A DNA stretch of 6,746 nt from an uncultured Planctomycetaceae bacterium (GCA_937967755.1 CALBTA010000701.1:1-6746); one strand, 5' to 3'; shown: positions 1 through 5,791, counted from the first letter of the stretch. The notes: a model not told the origin generated them from the sequence alone. Translations and numbers: made by a program.

Positions 1-49
1 CTGGCCCAGCAACCTTAAGGGACAGCGCGCCCGCCAAGCTTGGACCACC

Positions 50-402
50 TCAGGTCAATTCTAGTGTGTGAAAATTGATGACCATTCCCTATGGGATATC
101 GAGCAGCTTCATGTAGCTGAGCAATTGAGCTTTGGGTGTGGGATGCACTTTTTCGACGGCATTGACTCGACGAACAAACATGGGTTGACCCATAGGTCGA
201 AGCGGAGCGTCTCCTCGCGTGAGAACTGCTTGTAGCGAATGACCACCTTGTCTTGATCTTGAACTTGATGGCCGCGCACTCCGGTTTCCATCGTCAAGCA
301 CCACTATTCCAGCGAACCCGGACCTTTGCATTTATGCACATCAACCGCGGCCCCTATCACGTCGTGCATAATTTCGGAAGATTGTGAGAATAGACGATGC
401 AT
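50..402 (-). pseudogene. Decayed GxxExxR-family protein (PD-(D/E)XK nuclease-like)
   Basis: Reading the minus strand from an ATG at 402 gives a start resembling this family: SEIMHDVIGAAVDVHKCKGPGSLE, in which GSLE is the GxxE of the name. A TAG stop (304-306) follows directly. The same frame continues with RGHQVQDQDKVVIRYK and LRFDLWVNPCLFVE, ending at the GAG codon 166-168. There the frame shifts: the next frame reads VNAVEKVHPTPKAQLL then SYMKLLDIP, matching the family's ELKAVEK...HxAQLLSYxKLL core. One lost base (GAGNTC to GAGTC) would explain the shift. A second TAG (89-91) interrupts LLDIP/GMVINFH before a TGA at 50-52 that may be the original stop. The reconstructed length of about 118 codons fits the family. 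These proteins carry a PD-(D/E)XK nuclease-like fold but have no settled function. The family call is from memory of its motifs; the lesions are seen directly. Confidence 0.78.
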
Positions 403-608
403 AGCCAACTCTTTAAGAAAACAAAGCGGACAGAGAAAACAGAGAGCCAAACTCCGTTATCTCTGTGGCCTCCTGTTCAATCCATGGCGCCGCTGGAGAA
501 TACGGAAGTTGTTTCTGAGTCGTCGCTAAATGCTCCACTTTTGCGAGCGGACGTAGACCGGCGACGAGGAAGTGCGGCGCTGTTGAATATCCGATAAGAT
601 CAAATTGC
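403..608. other. Intergenic stretch without a convincing gene
   Basis: I see no gene here. Short open frames on both strands lack recognisable domains. On the minus strand the stretch is the leader of the decayed GxxExxR gene; it contains CTCTGT-type repeats (ACAGAG on the plus strand at 430-435 and 439-444), a low-complexity pattern I associate with the region upstream of such genes. The promoter of the dehydrogenase at 609 must lie here, but no clear -35/-10 pair is visible and no Shine-Dalgarno sequence precedes its ATG. Confidence 0.5.
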
Positions 609-1592
609 ATGCGAATCGTCCTTTGCTATCCCGTCGAGCCGCGACACGTCGAGCAAATTCAGGCGGCTGCTCCCGATGCCGAGATTGTGGATGCGGGGCA
701 GGAGCGGATCGCGGATGAGCTGCCGGAGGCGGATATTTTCATTGGCCACGCCAAGGTGCCGGTGCCTTGGAACGAAGTGGTGAAGCGCGGACGGCTGAAG
801 TGGATTCAATCTTCGGCCGCCGGGTTGGATCATTGCCTGGTGCCGGAGGTGGTGGCATCGGACATCGTCGTTACCGGTGCGTCGGGCCTGTTCGCTGATC
901 AAGTAGCCGAACAAACGTTGGCTTTGCTCTTGGGTCTATTGCGCGGGCTGCCAACGTTCTTTCGCGCCCAAATGAAAAAGGAATTCATCCGCCGCCCGAC
1001 CGGTGATTTGCACGGCAAGACCGTTGGCATGGTCGGCTTCGGCGGTAACGGCAGGCGAATCGCGGAAGTGCTCGCCCCGTGGAATGTGCGGCTGCTGGCG
1101 ACTGATCTTTATGTTAACGACCAGCCGCCGCATATTGAGCAACTCTGGCCGGCCGAGCGCATGGGTGATCTGCTCGCTGCTTCGGAAATCGTGATCTTGT
1201 GTGTTCCGTTGACCGACCAAACCCGAGCGTTCTTCGGAGCCAATCAATTCCAACAAATGCAACCTGGGGCGATGCTGATCAACGTCGCCCGAGGGGAAGT
1301 GGTGATTGAGAGAGATCTCATCCGCGCGCTGGAGAGCGGGCACCTATCGGGCGCGGGCCTGGATGTCACCGAAGTCGAACCGCTGCCACCCAAAAGCCCT
1401 CTTTGGGAACGCGAAGACGTTATTATCACGCCACACGTGGGCGCACAATCCGCCCGCCGGGTTGACGACACAACCGACCTCGTCTGCGAGAATCTTCGTC
1501 GATACCTGGCAAAAGAGCCGCTGTTGCACCTGGTCAACAAGCAACTCGGCTTCGCACCGCCCGAATCTGGGCGGCAGGCAGGCGAGTGCTAG
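609..1592 (+). CDS. D-2-hydroxyacid dehydrogenase (NAD(P)-dependent)
   Basis: A 327-residue cytoplasmic oxidoreductase that interconverts 2-oxoacids and D-2-hydroxyacids. The layout is that of the D-isomer-specific 2-hydroxyacid dehydrogenases: an N-terminal substrate domain (1-~100) with the family segment WIQSSAAGLDH (65-75), a Rossmann domain with dinucleotide motif GFGGNG (143-148), then the catalytic set Arg228 (NVARGEVV), Glu257 (DVTEVEP) and His276 (TPHVGA). Length is normal for the family. The acidic residue in DLYVN (166-170), near the end of the second Rossmann strand, favours NAD, which is an inference. Substrate cannot be read from sequence: glyoxylate/hydroxypyruvate, phosphoglycerate-like acids or other 2-oxoacids are possible. 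The start was chosen because MRIVLCYP begins the first beta strand; there is no Shine-Dalgarno sequence. It is separated by 146 nt from the kinase downstream and is probably a single-gene unit. Confidence 0.93.
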   Translation: MRIVLCYPVEPRHVEQIQAAAPDAEIVDAGQERIADELPEADIFIGHAKVPVPWNEVVKRGRLKWIQSSAAGLDHCLVPEVVASDIVVTGASGLFADQVAEQTLALLLGLLRGLPTFFRAQMKKEFIRRPTGDLHGKTVGMVGFGGNGRRIAEVLAPWNVRLLATDLYVNDQPPHIEQLWPAERMGDLLAASEIVILCVPLTDQTRAFFGANQFQQMQPGAMLINVARGEVVIERDLIRALESGHLSGAGLDVTEVEPLPPKSPLWEREDVIITPHVGAQSARRVDDTTDLVCENLRRYLAKEPLLHLVNKQLGFAPPESGRQAGEC

Positions 1593-1596
1593 ATGC

Positions 1597-1611
1597 CCCC
1601 TTTCGAAGGGG
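1597..1611 (+). terminator. Possible weak terminator hairpin after the dehydrogenase
   Basis: A perfect 6-bp stem, CCCCTT/AAGGGG with loop TCG, starts 4 nt after the TAG stop. No T run follows, so intrinsic termination is uncertain; it could be only an mRNA 3'-end stabiliser or chance. Confidence 0.35.
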
Positions 1612-1637
1612 TGATTCACGAAATCTGGCTAGACCTT

Positions 1638-1687
1638 GCCGGTTTTGCGGGAGTAAGATTAACCGGCATTGATACAACAACTCCCGC
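1638..1687 (+). promoter_or_regulatory. Interleaved inverted repeats upstream of the kinase
   Basis: Two perfect inverted repeats interlock: GCCGGTT (1638-1644) pairs with AACCGGC (1661-1667), and GCGGGAGT (1647-1654) pairs with ACTCCCGC (1680-1687). The order a-b-a'-b' is that of an H-type pseudoknot, or of two mutually exclusive hairpins, about 50 nt before the kinase start. If transcribed it could act on kinase expression. Function is conjecture; only the pairing is seen. Confidence 0.3.
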
Positions 1688-1738
1688 CCGCGTCATGCAA
1701 CATGCCGCTGAGCGGTTTTCATAAAAGCGGTGACAACA

Positions 1739-2881
1739 ATGGTCTCGACAACGCATTTTGAAATCACCCCGACGATCAACTTAGACGGCAAGCCCCAGCA
1801 CCGCGAACCCGAGGAGTTGATCGAGCGTTACGAAGATGTCCTTCGCAACAAGCGGCTGAATTGGACGACCCACCACAAGCTGCAACGGCGGCTGGGCAAA
1901 GGTGGGCAAGGCGTTGTTTACCTAACGCAGCGCCGCGGGGCGGACGGGTTCACGCTGCCCGTCGCGGTGAAGATCTTTTCGCCCAAGCACTATGAAGATG
2001 CCGCCCAGTATGACGATGCGATGGGCCGCATCGCCCGCGTGGCCGCGATGGTCGCGCAAATTCAGCAGGACAACTTGATCGACGTTCACAACTTCGTCGA
2101 TCCCGAACGCATTCGCATGATGTTGATGGAATGGGTCGACGGGTTTGACCTACGGCAACTGATGATGCCCGAAGTGCTCGCCAGCGTGGAAGACCGGGTG
2201 AGCATGAAGCGCTGGGAAAACATCAACCGCGTGATCGTCACTTCCGGCCCGATTCAGCCGCGGATCAAGCCTGGGGTGGCGGTGAAGATTCTGCGTGATT
2301 GCCTAGCGGCGTTGGCGGCGCTGCATCAAAAAGGGATCGTACATGGTGACATTAAACCTTCAAACATCATGTTGAAGCGAACCGGCGCAGCGAAGATTGT
2401 GGATATCGGTTCGGCGTTCGAAATGGACGACCCGCCGCCGCAACGCACTTGCACGCCCGCCTACGCCGCCCCGGAAGTTTTGGAAGGCAGCGAAACCACG
2501 CCCGGCAGCGATCTGGCCAGCTTGGGTTACGTGCTGATCGAACTGTTGAGCGGTTGTCCGCCGTTCGCCGGACTAACGAACCTTCGCGACTTGCTGGAGG
2601 CGAAACGCTCGATCGGGCAGCGGCTGGGTACTTTCCTGCCGGACGACGTGACCCGCAACGAACTGCTGATGCACCTGGTTCGCGGGTTGATCGCGCCCGA
2701 TGCCCAGCGCCGCTTCCCCACGGCCCAAGATGCCGATTTGGACGAACACGGGGCCGCCGCGTTTCATCGTCAATTAGTTAAGAGCGACCTGGCGGCCGAA
2801 TACGACAACGAAATCCGCCTGTGGCTGGAGGAATTGGAACAGTTCGATCCCGATCACGATGAGCCGACGCAATCGATTTAG
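1739..2881 (+). CDS. Serine/threonine protein kinase (Hanks type)
   Basis: A 380-residue eukaryotic-like protein kinase with no membrane segment and no C-terminal sensor domain, so probably a cytoplasmic enzyme transferring ATP phosphate to Ser/Thr. With M1 at 1739: glycine loop GKGGQG (53-58), ATP-binding Lys78 (VAVKIF), hinge-like LMEWVDG (129-135), catalytic loop HGDIKPSN (202-209) with Asp204 and Asn209, metal-binding DIG (222-224), and AAPE (243-246). It deviates from the norm in having HGD instead of HRD (a non-RD kinase) and DIG instead of DFG. I cannot place the usual alphaC glutamate with confidence. An insertion of about 35 residues (142-176) lies between the hinge and helix E, and the C-terminus is acidic. 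GTG at 1730, in frame three codons upstream, is an alternative start; neither has a Shine-Dalgarno sequence. It stands alone, closed off by a hairpin, and no substrate is suggested by its neighbours. Confidence 0.93.
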   Translation: MVSTTHFEITPTINLDGKPQHREPEELIERYEDVLRNKRLNWTTHHKLQRRLGKGGQGVVYLTQRRGADGFTLPVAVKIFSPKHYEDAAQYDDAMGRIARVAAMVAQIQQDNLIDVHNFVDPERIRMMLMEWVDGFDLRQLMMPEVLASVEDRVSMKRWENINRVIVTSGPIQPRIKPGVAVKILRDCLAALAALHQKGIVHGDIKPSNIMLKRTGAAKIVDIGSAFEMDDPPPQRTCTPAYAAPEVLEGSETTPGSDLASLGYVLIELLSGCPPFAGLTNLRDLLEAKRSIGQRLGTFLPDDVTRNELLMHLVRGLIAPDAQRRFPTAQDADLDEHGAAAFHRQLVKSDLAAEYDNEIRLWLEELEQFDPDHDEPTQSI

Positions 2882-2892
2882 AATCCAAGTGA

Positions 2893-2937
2893 AAAACCTC
2901 GGAAGTAGCACGGATTGCCAATCCGTACCGAGGTTTT
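2893..2937 (+). terminator. Strong two-part hairpin after the kinase gene
   Basis: AAAACCTCGG (2893-2902) pairs perfectly with CCGAGGTTTT (2928-2937), giving a 10-bp outer stem with an A tract on the 5' side and TTTT on the 3' side. Inside it ACGGATT (2910-2916) pairs with AATCCGT (2920-2926) around GCC. It lies 12 nt after the kinase stop, as expected for an intrinsic terminator that could work in both directions. The inner GTAGCACGGATTGCCAATCC core resembles an interspersed planctomycete palindrome (from memory, not checked), so it may be a repeat reused as a terminator. Confidence 0.6.
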
Positions 2938-3064
2938 CGGATAGGTTCCTACGCGAATGATTAAGGGCAAAAAGGGAAAAACTCGGTCGAACCTACCTGG
3001 ACGCGACGTTGAATTGGCCGATATACTGAGAGATTGCACTTAATTCGCCCCAACCCATTTCTTT

Positions 3065-3071
3065 AGAGGAG
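3065..3071 (+). promoter_or_regulatory. Ribosome binding site that fixes the TTG start of rpsU
   Basis: AGAGGAG ends 6 nt before TTG at 3078. No ATG lies at the right place for a bS21 N-terminus, so this Shine-Dalgarno sequence decides the start. A TATACT (3022-3027) upstream could be a -10 box, but no good -35 sits at the proper distance. Confidence 0.7.
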
Positions 3072-3077
3072 TTACTG

Positions 3078-3281
3078 TTGGTCAAGCTGGTCGTCCGAGA
3101 TCGTGAATCGCTGCAAGAGGCGGTTCGCCGCTTCCGTAAATTGGTTGAGCGAAGCGGCATTAAGAAAGAAATGCGTCGCCGAGAGTTCTACGAAAAACCG
3201 AGCGAAACAAATCGCCGCGCCCGCCTGCGCGCCGAACGCCGTGCCCGCCGGATGCGGTTGATGGCCGGCGGTGGAAAGTAG
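3078..3281 (+). CDS. rpsU: 30S ribosomal protein bS21
   Basis: A 67-residue, very basic protein of the small ribosomal subunit, located near the anti-Shine-Dalgarno end of 16S rRNA and involved in translation initiation. The family pattern is complete: [18 protein letters not shown], then KLVERSG, the hallmark [12 protein letters not shown] (about 34-45), and an Arg/Lys-rich tail. Length is typical for bS21 (about 60-70). The start is TTG, supported by the AGAGGAG site 6 nt upstream and by the family N-terminus. It is a monocistronic unit here, convergent with arsC, with a palindromic repeat between the two stops. The rare start codon may limit output but the strong Shine-Dalgarno sequence would compensate; that balance is inferred. 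Confidence 0.95.
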   Translation: MVKLVVRDRESLQEAVRRFRKLVERSGIKKEMRRREFYEKPSETNRRARLRAERRARRMRLMAGGGK

Positions 3282-3286
3282 CAACT

Positions 3287-3357
3287 GTAGCGGAGGCTTC
3301 TAGCCATCGTGGATTCGATTCGATGTTTGGCATGCAGTGCCTAGCAGCCCCCGCTAC
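3287..3357. repeat. Palindromic interspersed repeat, copy 1 (between rpsU and arsC)
   Basis: The left arm starts GTAGCGGAGGCTTCTAGCCA (3287-3306) and the right arm (3338-3357) is its inverted copy: 17 of 20 positions pair. It lies between the convergent rpsU and arsC genes and could end both transcripts as RNA. The right arm overlaps the arsC 3' end and supplies its TAG stop (3354-3356). It shares the GTAGCGGnGGCTTCTAGCC core with the copy at 3803-3875. Confidence 0.7.
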
Positions 3358-3791
3358 GACAGGCACTCCGGCAATCTCTCTACAAATGCGCGAATTTCAT
3401 CGCGCACCCGCCGGTAGTGAGCCAGCGCTTCTTCTTCCGTCTTCGCATCCTTCGCCAGCCTAGGCGGATCATCGAACCCAACGTGAATGATTCGAGGCGC
3501 GCCGTGAAACACAGGGCAGTTCTCGTCCGCGTGGCCGCACACGGTGACGACGATGTCCAACTCGACGTCGTCTAAATATTCGACGGTTTGCGACTCTTGA
3601 CCGGAGATGTCAACACCCGACTCTTGCATCACGGCAACGGCATTGGGATTTAACCCATGCGCTTCAATGCCGGCGGAATACGGCTCGAGCTCTTCCGATT
3701 TAAGCGTTTTCGCCCAGCCTTCCGCCATCTGGCTGCGGCAGGAGTTTCCCGTGCATAAAAAGAGAATGCGGGTTTTGTTCGAAGCAAGCAT
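3354..3791 (-). CDS. arsC: Arsenate reductase, thioredoxin-coupled (LMW phosphatase fold)
   Basis: A 145-residue cytoplasmic enzyme that reduces arsenate to arsenite, which an efflux pump can then export. It has the low-molecular-weight tyrosine phosphatase fold with P-loop CTGNSCRS (13-20), i.e. CX5R with Cys13 as nucleophile and Arg19. Cys85 and Cys92 (VTVCGHADENCP) have the 7-residue spacing of Cys82/Cys89 in the Staphylococcus pI258 enzyme, so the Cys13-Cys85-Cys92 relay with thioredoxin recycling is likely. GFDDPP (105-110) carries the general-acid Asp. Length is typical. No arsR, arsB or acr3 lies beside it within the window. The gene is bracketed by related palindromes: one supplies its stop codon, the other starts 12 nt before its ATG, where no Shine-Dalgarno sequence is visible. 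The alternative, a protein tyrosine phosphatase, is unlikely given the two extra cysteines. Confidence 0.93.
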   Translation of the reverse strand: MLASNKTRILFLCTGNSCRSQMAEGWAKTLKSEELEPYSAGIEAHGLNPNAVAVMQESGVDISGQESQTVEYLDDVELDIVVTVCGHADENCPVFHGAPRIIHVGFDDPPRLAKDAKTEEEALAHYRRVRDEIRAFVERLPECLS

Positions 3792-3802
3792 TGGATTCGG
3801 TC

Positions 3803-3875
3803 GTAACGGGGGCTTCTAGCCACCGTGAAATTGAACAGCGATTTATCGCTTACGGTGGCTGGAAGCCCCCGCTAC
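3803..3875. repeat. Palindromic interspersed repeat, copy 2 (between arsC and the selenoprotein)
   Basis: Arms 3803-3826 and 3852-3875 pair over 24 positions with one mismatch and one G-T wobble, giving a very stable stem built on GGGGGCTTCTAGCCACCGT. The 25-nt loop holds a further perfect small hairpin, AGCGAT/ATCGCT (3837-3850). It sits between divergently transcribed genes, so it is not needed as a terminator there. It belongs to the same family as 3287-3357 and looks like a REP/MITE-type element; no transposase is nearby. Confidence 0.8.
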
Positions 3876-3942
3876 TGGAATTGGCAAAACTTCCCGTCGT
3901 GCGCGGGGTTTGAAGTGTAACGAAATCTCTCGTCGCGGGCAA

Positions 3943-3948
3943 AAGGAG
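3943..3948 (+). promoter_or_regulatory. Ribosome binding site of the selenoprotein gene
   Basis: AAGGAG lies 6 nt before ATG at 3955. It sets the start at the MKRSIP signal peptide and not at the TTG 15 codons upstream (3910), which would put charged residues ahead of the signal sequence. Confidence 0.75.
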
Positions 3949-3954
3949 AGCCAG

Positions 3955-4599
3955 ATGAAACGTTCCATCCCGGTCTACCTGATTACCAGCTTGGTTCTGC
4001 TGACGACCTTGGCGAGCGCCTTCGCCCAGCGGCCCGACCGCCGCCGGCCGAACATTCGAAGAGCGCCTGATAGGTTGTCAACTGGCGATGCCGCGCCCGA
4101 TTTCACGTTGAAATTGATGGACGGCAAAGACGATGAAACCGTCACGCTCAGCCAGTTCAAAGGCGATCGCCCCGTCGCGTTGATCTTCGGCAGCTACACG
4201 TGACCTCCCTTCCGGCGTCAGGCTGGCGCCTTGGAAGAGATGTATGAAACGTACAGCGAAGATGTGAAGTTCCTGATGGTTTATATCCGCGAGGCGCACC
4301 CGACCGACGGCTGGCAGTCTAAAGCGAATGAGCGCGAAGGGATCCTGATCAAACAGCCGACGACATTCGAGGCCCGGCTGGATGTTGCCAAGCAGATGTG
4401 TACGAAGTTGGACATCAGCATCCCGGGCGTGATCGACGAGATGGATAACAAGGTGAATACGGCCTACAGCGCCGCCCCGGATCGGCTCTATTTGATCAGC
4501 ACCGAAGGCACAATCGCCTACAAGGGCGGCCCTGGCCCGCGGGGTTTCGTTCCGGCTGAATTGGAAGCCGCCATCAAGCAGGAACTTGCCAGCGAGTAA
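3955..4599 (+). CDS. Secreted deiodinase-like selenoprotein (in-frame UGA read as Sec83)
   Basis: A 214-residue protein if TGA at 4201-4203 is read as selenocysteine. Residues 1-24 form a signal peptide (KR, hydrophobic core, AFA/Q cleavage), so it acts outside the cytoplasm. An Arg/Pro-rich linker follows, then a thioredoxin/peroxiredoxin-like start (GDAAPDFTL, LSQFKGDRPVALIFGS). The active site is SYT-U83-PPF. YIREAHPTDGW follows, with Tyr110, Glu113 and His115; His115 is 32 residues after Sec, as in vertebrate DIO3 (Sec170, His202). The end, AYSAAPDRLYLI then GTIAYKGGPGPRGF, also matches the deiodinase C-terminal part. The equivalents of DIO3 His219 and Arg275 are Pro135 and Pro193. There is no CxxU motif; Cys149 is the only other Cys of the mature protein. 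The family reduces C-I bonds in animals; here the substrate is unknown and may be another organohalide or a peroxide. Start chosen from the AAGGAG site. No selA, selB, selD or tRNA-Sec is in the window. The alternative, a nonsense mutation of a Cys codon, is less likely given the hairpin and intact downstream frame. Confidence 0.9.
4201..4237 (+). promoter_or_regulatory. Bacterial SECIS-like hairpin directing Sec insertion at UGA
   Basis: Starting just after the TGA codon (4201-4203), CTTCC (4209-4213) pairs with GGAAG (4233-4237), then GGCG (4214-4217) with CGCC (4227-4230), leaving TT as a bulge. The top can close further (T4218-G4226, C4219-G4225), leaving the loop AGGCT. The apical loop begins 16 nt after the UGA and has G near its start, both features of bacterial SECIS elements bound by SelB. 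The hairpin lies inside the coding sequence, as in bacteria, and encodes the conserved PPF segment. Confidence 0.82.
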
Positions 4600-4660
4600 G
4601 TGTTTCGCGTAAGGCTCGACGGCTTGCCGCTTCGCTGTCTGCTCAAGTACGCTGCAATGC

Positions 4661-5665
4661 ATGAAAGCACTCGTCACCGGCGCAGGCGGATTTCTCGGCC
4701 GCTATATCGCAGAGCAACTTGCCGAACGCGGTGATACGGTACGCAATTTCTCGCGCCGCCGTTACGACTTTCTCGAAGACCTCGGCGTCGATCAGCATCA
4801 AGGCGATCTGCAAGATGCCGACGCGGTATCGGCAGCCTGCGCAGGCGTCGATGTTGTTTTTCACAACGCCGGGGTCGCCGGTATTTGGGGCCCATGGAAG
4901 CACTATCACGGCATCAATACTGCTGGGACGGAAAACATCATCGCGGCCTGCCGTGCCCAAGGCGTGAAGAAACTCATCTATACGAGCAGCCCGAGCGTGA
5001 CGTTCGACGGCACGGATCAGATCAATGTGGATGAATCCGCGCCGTATCCTACGAATTGGCTGTGCCATTACCCGCACAGCAAGGCCCTGGCGGAACAAGC
5101 AGTCCTCGCCACGAATGGGCAAGATGGGTTGCTGACCTGCGCGCTGCGCCCGCATTTAATCTGGGGCCCGCGCGATGAACATTTGATTCCGCGGCTGATT
5201 GAAAGGGCGAAGTCGGGAAAGCTACGTCGCGTGGGCGACGGCACAAATCTGGTCGACATGATCTACGTCGAAAACGCCGCCCTCGCCCACTTGCAAGCCG
5301 CCGATGCGCTCGCCGAAGGCTCACCCGTCGCAGGGAAGGCGTACTTCATCTCACAGCGCGAACCGGTCAACCTTTGGGATTGGATCAACGAGATACTGGC
5401 ACTTGCGGATTTGCCTCCGATCACCAGGTCAATTTCGTTCCGCGCCGCTTGGCACATCGGAACTGCGATGGAATCGATCTGGACCGTCCTCCGCCGCCGC
5501 GACGAACCAAGAATGACACGCTTCCTTGCGGCACAGCTTGCCACATCCCATTATTTTGACATCGGTGCGGCCCAGCGGGATTTCGTCTACAAACCGCTGA
5601 TTGCATCCGACGAAGGAATGCGACGGCTAGCATCGTGGCTTTCGGGTTCGAGCGTTCGAGGGTAA
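4661..5665 (+). CDS. NAD(P)-dependent epimerase/dehydrogenase, OleD-like (3-beta-HSD family)
   Basis: A 334-residue extended short-chain dehydrogenase. Near the N-terminus is GAGGFLG (7-13), the TGxxGxxG-type dinucleotide motif; then [11 protein letters not shown] (67-77), the Ser-containing strand [11 protein letters not shown] (107-117) and catalytic YPHSK (137-141). Segments [10 protein letters not shown] (161-170), LRRVGDG and [12 protein letters not shown] are typical of the 3-beta-hydroxysteroid dehydrogenase/OleD group. OleD reduces 2-alkyl-3-oxoalkanoates in long-chain olefin synthesis, and the whole sequence follows OleD closely as I remember it. No oleA, oleB or oleC is visible here, so a sterol-type or other 3-oxo substrate remains possible. 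It starts 61 nt after the selenoprotein on the same strand; ATG 4661 lacks a Shine-Dalgarno sequence but begins the first beta strand. The next gene, a ketosynthase, lies 126 nt on and points to acyl-chain chemistry. Confidence 0.88.
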   Translation: MKALVTGAGGFLGRYIAEQLAERGDTVRNFSRRRYDFLEDLGVDQHQGDLQDADAVSAACAGVDVVFHNAGVAGIWGPWKHYHGINTAGTENIIAACRAQGVKKLIYTSSPSVTFDGTDQINVDESAPYPTNWLCHYPHSKALAEQAVLATNGQDGLLTCALRPHLIWGPRDEHLIPRLIERAKSGKLRRVGDGTNLVDMIYVENAALAHLQAADALAEGSPVAGKAYFISQREPVNLWDWINEILALADLPPITRSISFRAAWHIGTAMESIWTVLRRRDEPRMTRFLAAQLATSHYFDIGAAQRDFVYKPLIASDEGMRRLASWLSGSSVRG

Positions 5666-5791
5666 GTCGCCGCACACCCGGTTCGCTGGTTGCGTATTCA
5701 TGTGGAAATGGGTAATTTCAAGGATTACCTTCCGCCGCGGGAAAACGGCCTTATGATCGCAGTCGCCAAGTCATCGTCGAAGCCTGATCAC

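Noticed and set aside
413..610. Minus-strand ORF of 65 codons ending in a Ser/Leu/Phe-rich repeat
   Set aside because: It reads through the CTCTGT-type low-complexity leader of the decayed GxxExxR gene; frames of this kind are spurious.
936..1343. Minus-strand ORF of 135 codons opposite the dehydrogenase
   Set aside because: Antisense shadow; composition and content do not resemble a real protein.
3009..3027. A complete -35/-10 promoter for rpsU (TTGAAT and TATACT)
   Set aside because: The two boxes are only 7 nt apart instead of about 17; only the TATACT is a plausible -10.
3803..3875. Intrinsic terminator
   Set aside because: It lies upstream of both adjacent genes, which diverge, and no T run follows either arm; a repeat element fits better.
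4201..4203. TGA as a simple nonsense mutation of a Cys codon
   Set aside because: The downstream frame is intact and well conserved in type, the TGA is exactly at the Sec site of deiodinases, and a SECIS-like hairpin follows. It remains the fallback if the genome lacks Sec machinery.
4231..4599. A separate 122-codon gene starting at TTG 4231
   Set aside because: It is in the same frame as the upstream ORF, starts inside the SECIS-like hairpin, has no Shine-Dalgarno sequence, and lacks the thioredoxin-fold first half that its C-terminal half needs.
4078..4677. Minus-strand ORF of 199 codons opposite the selenoprotein
   Set aside because: It has no recognisable domain and runs opposite a strongly supported gene; an open antisense frame is common in GC-rich coding DNA.
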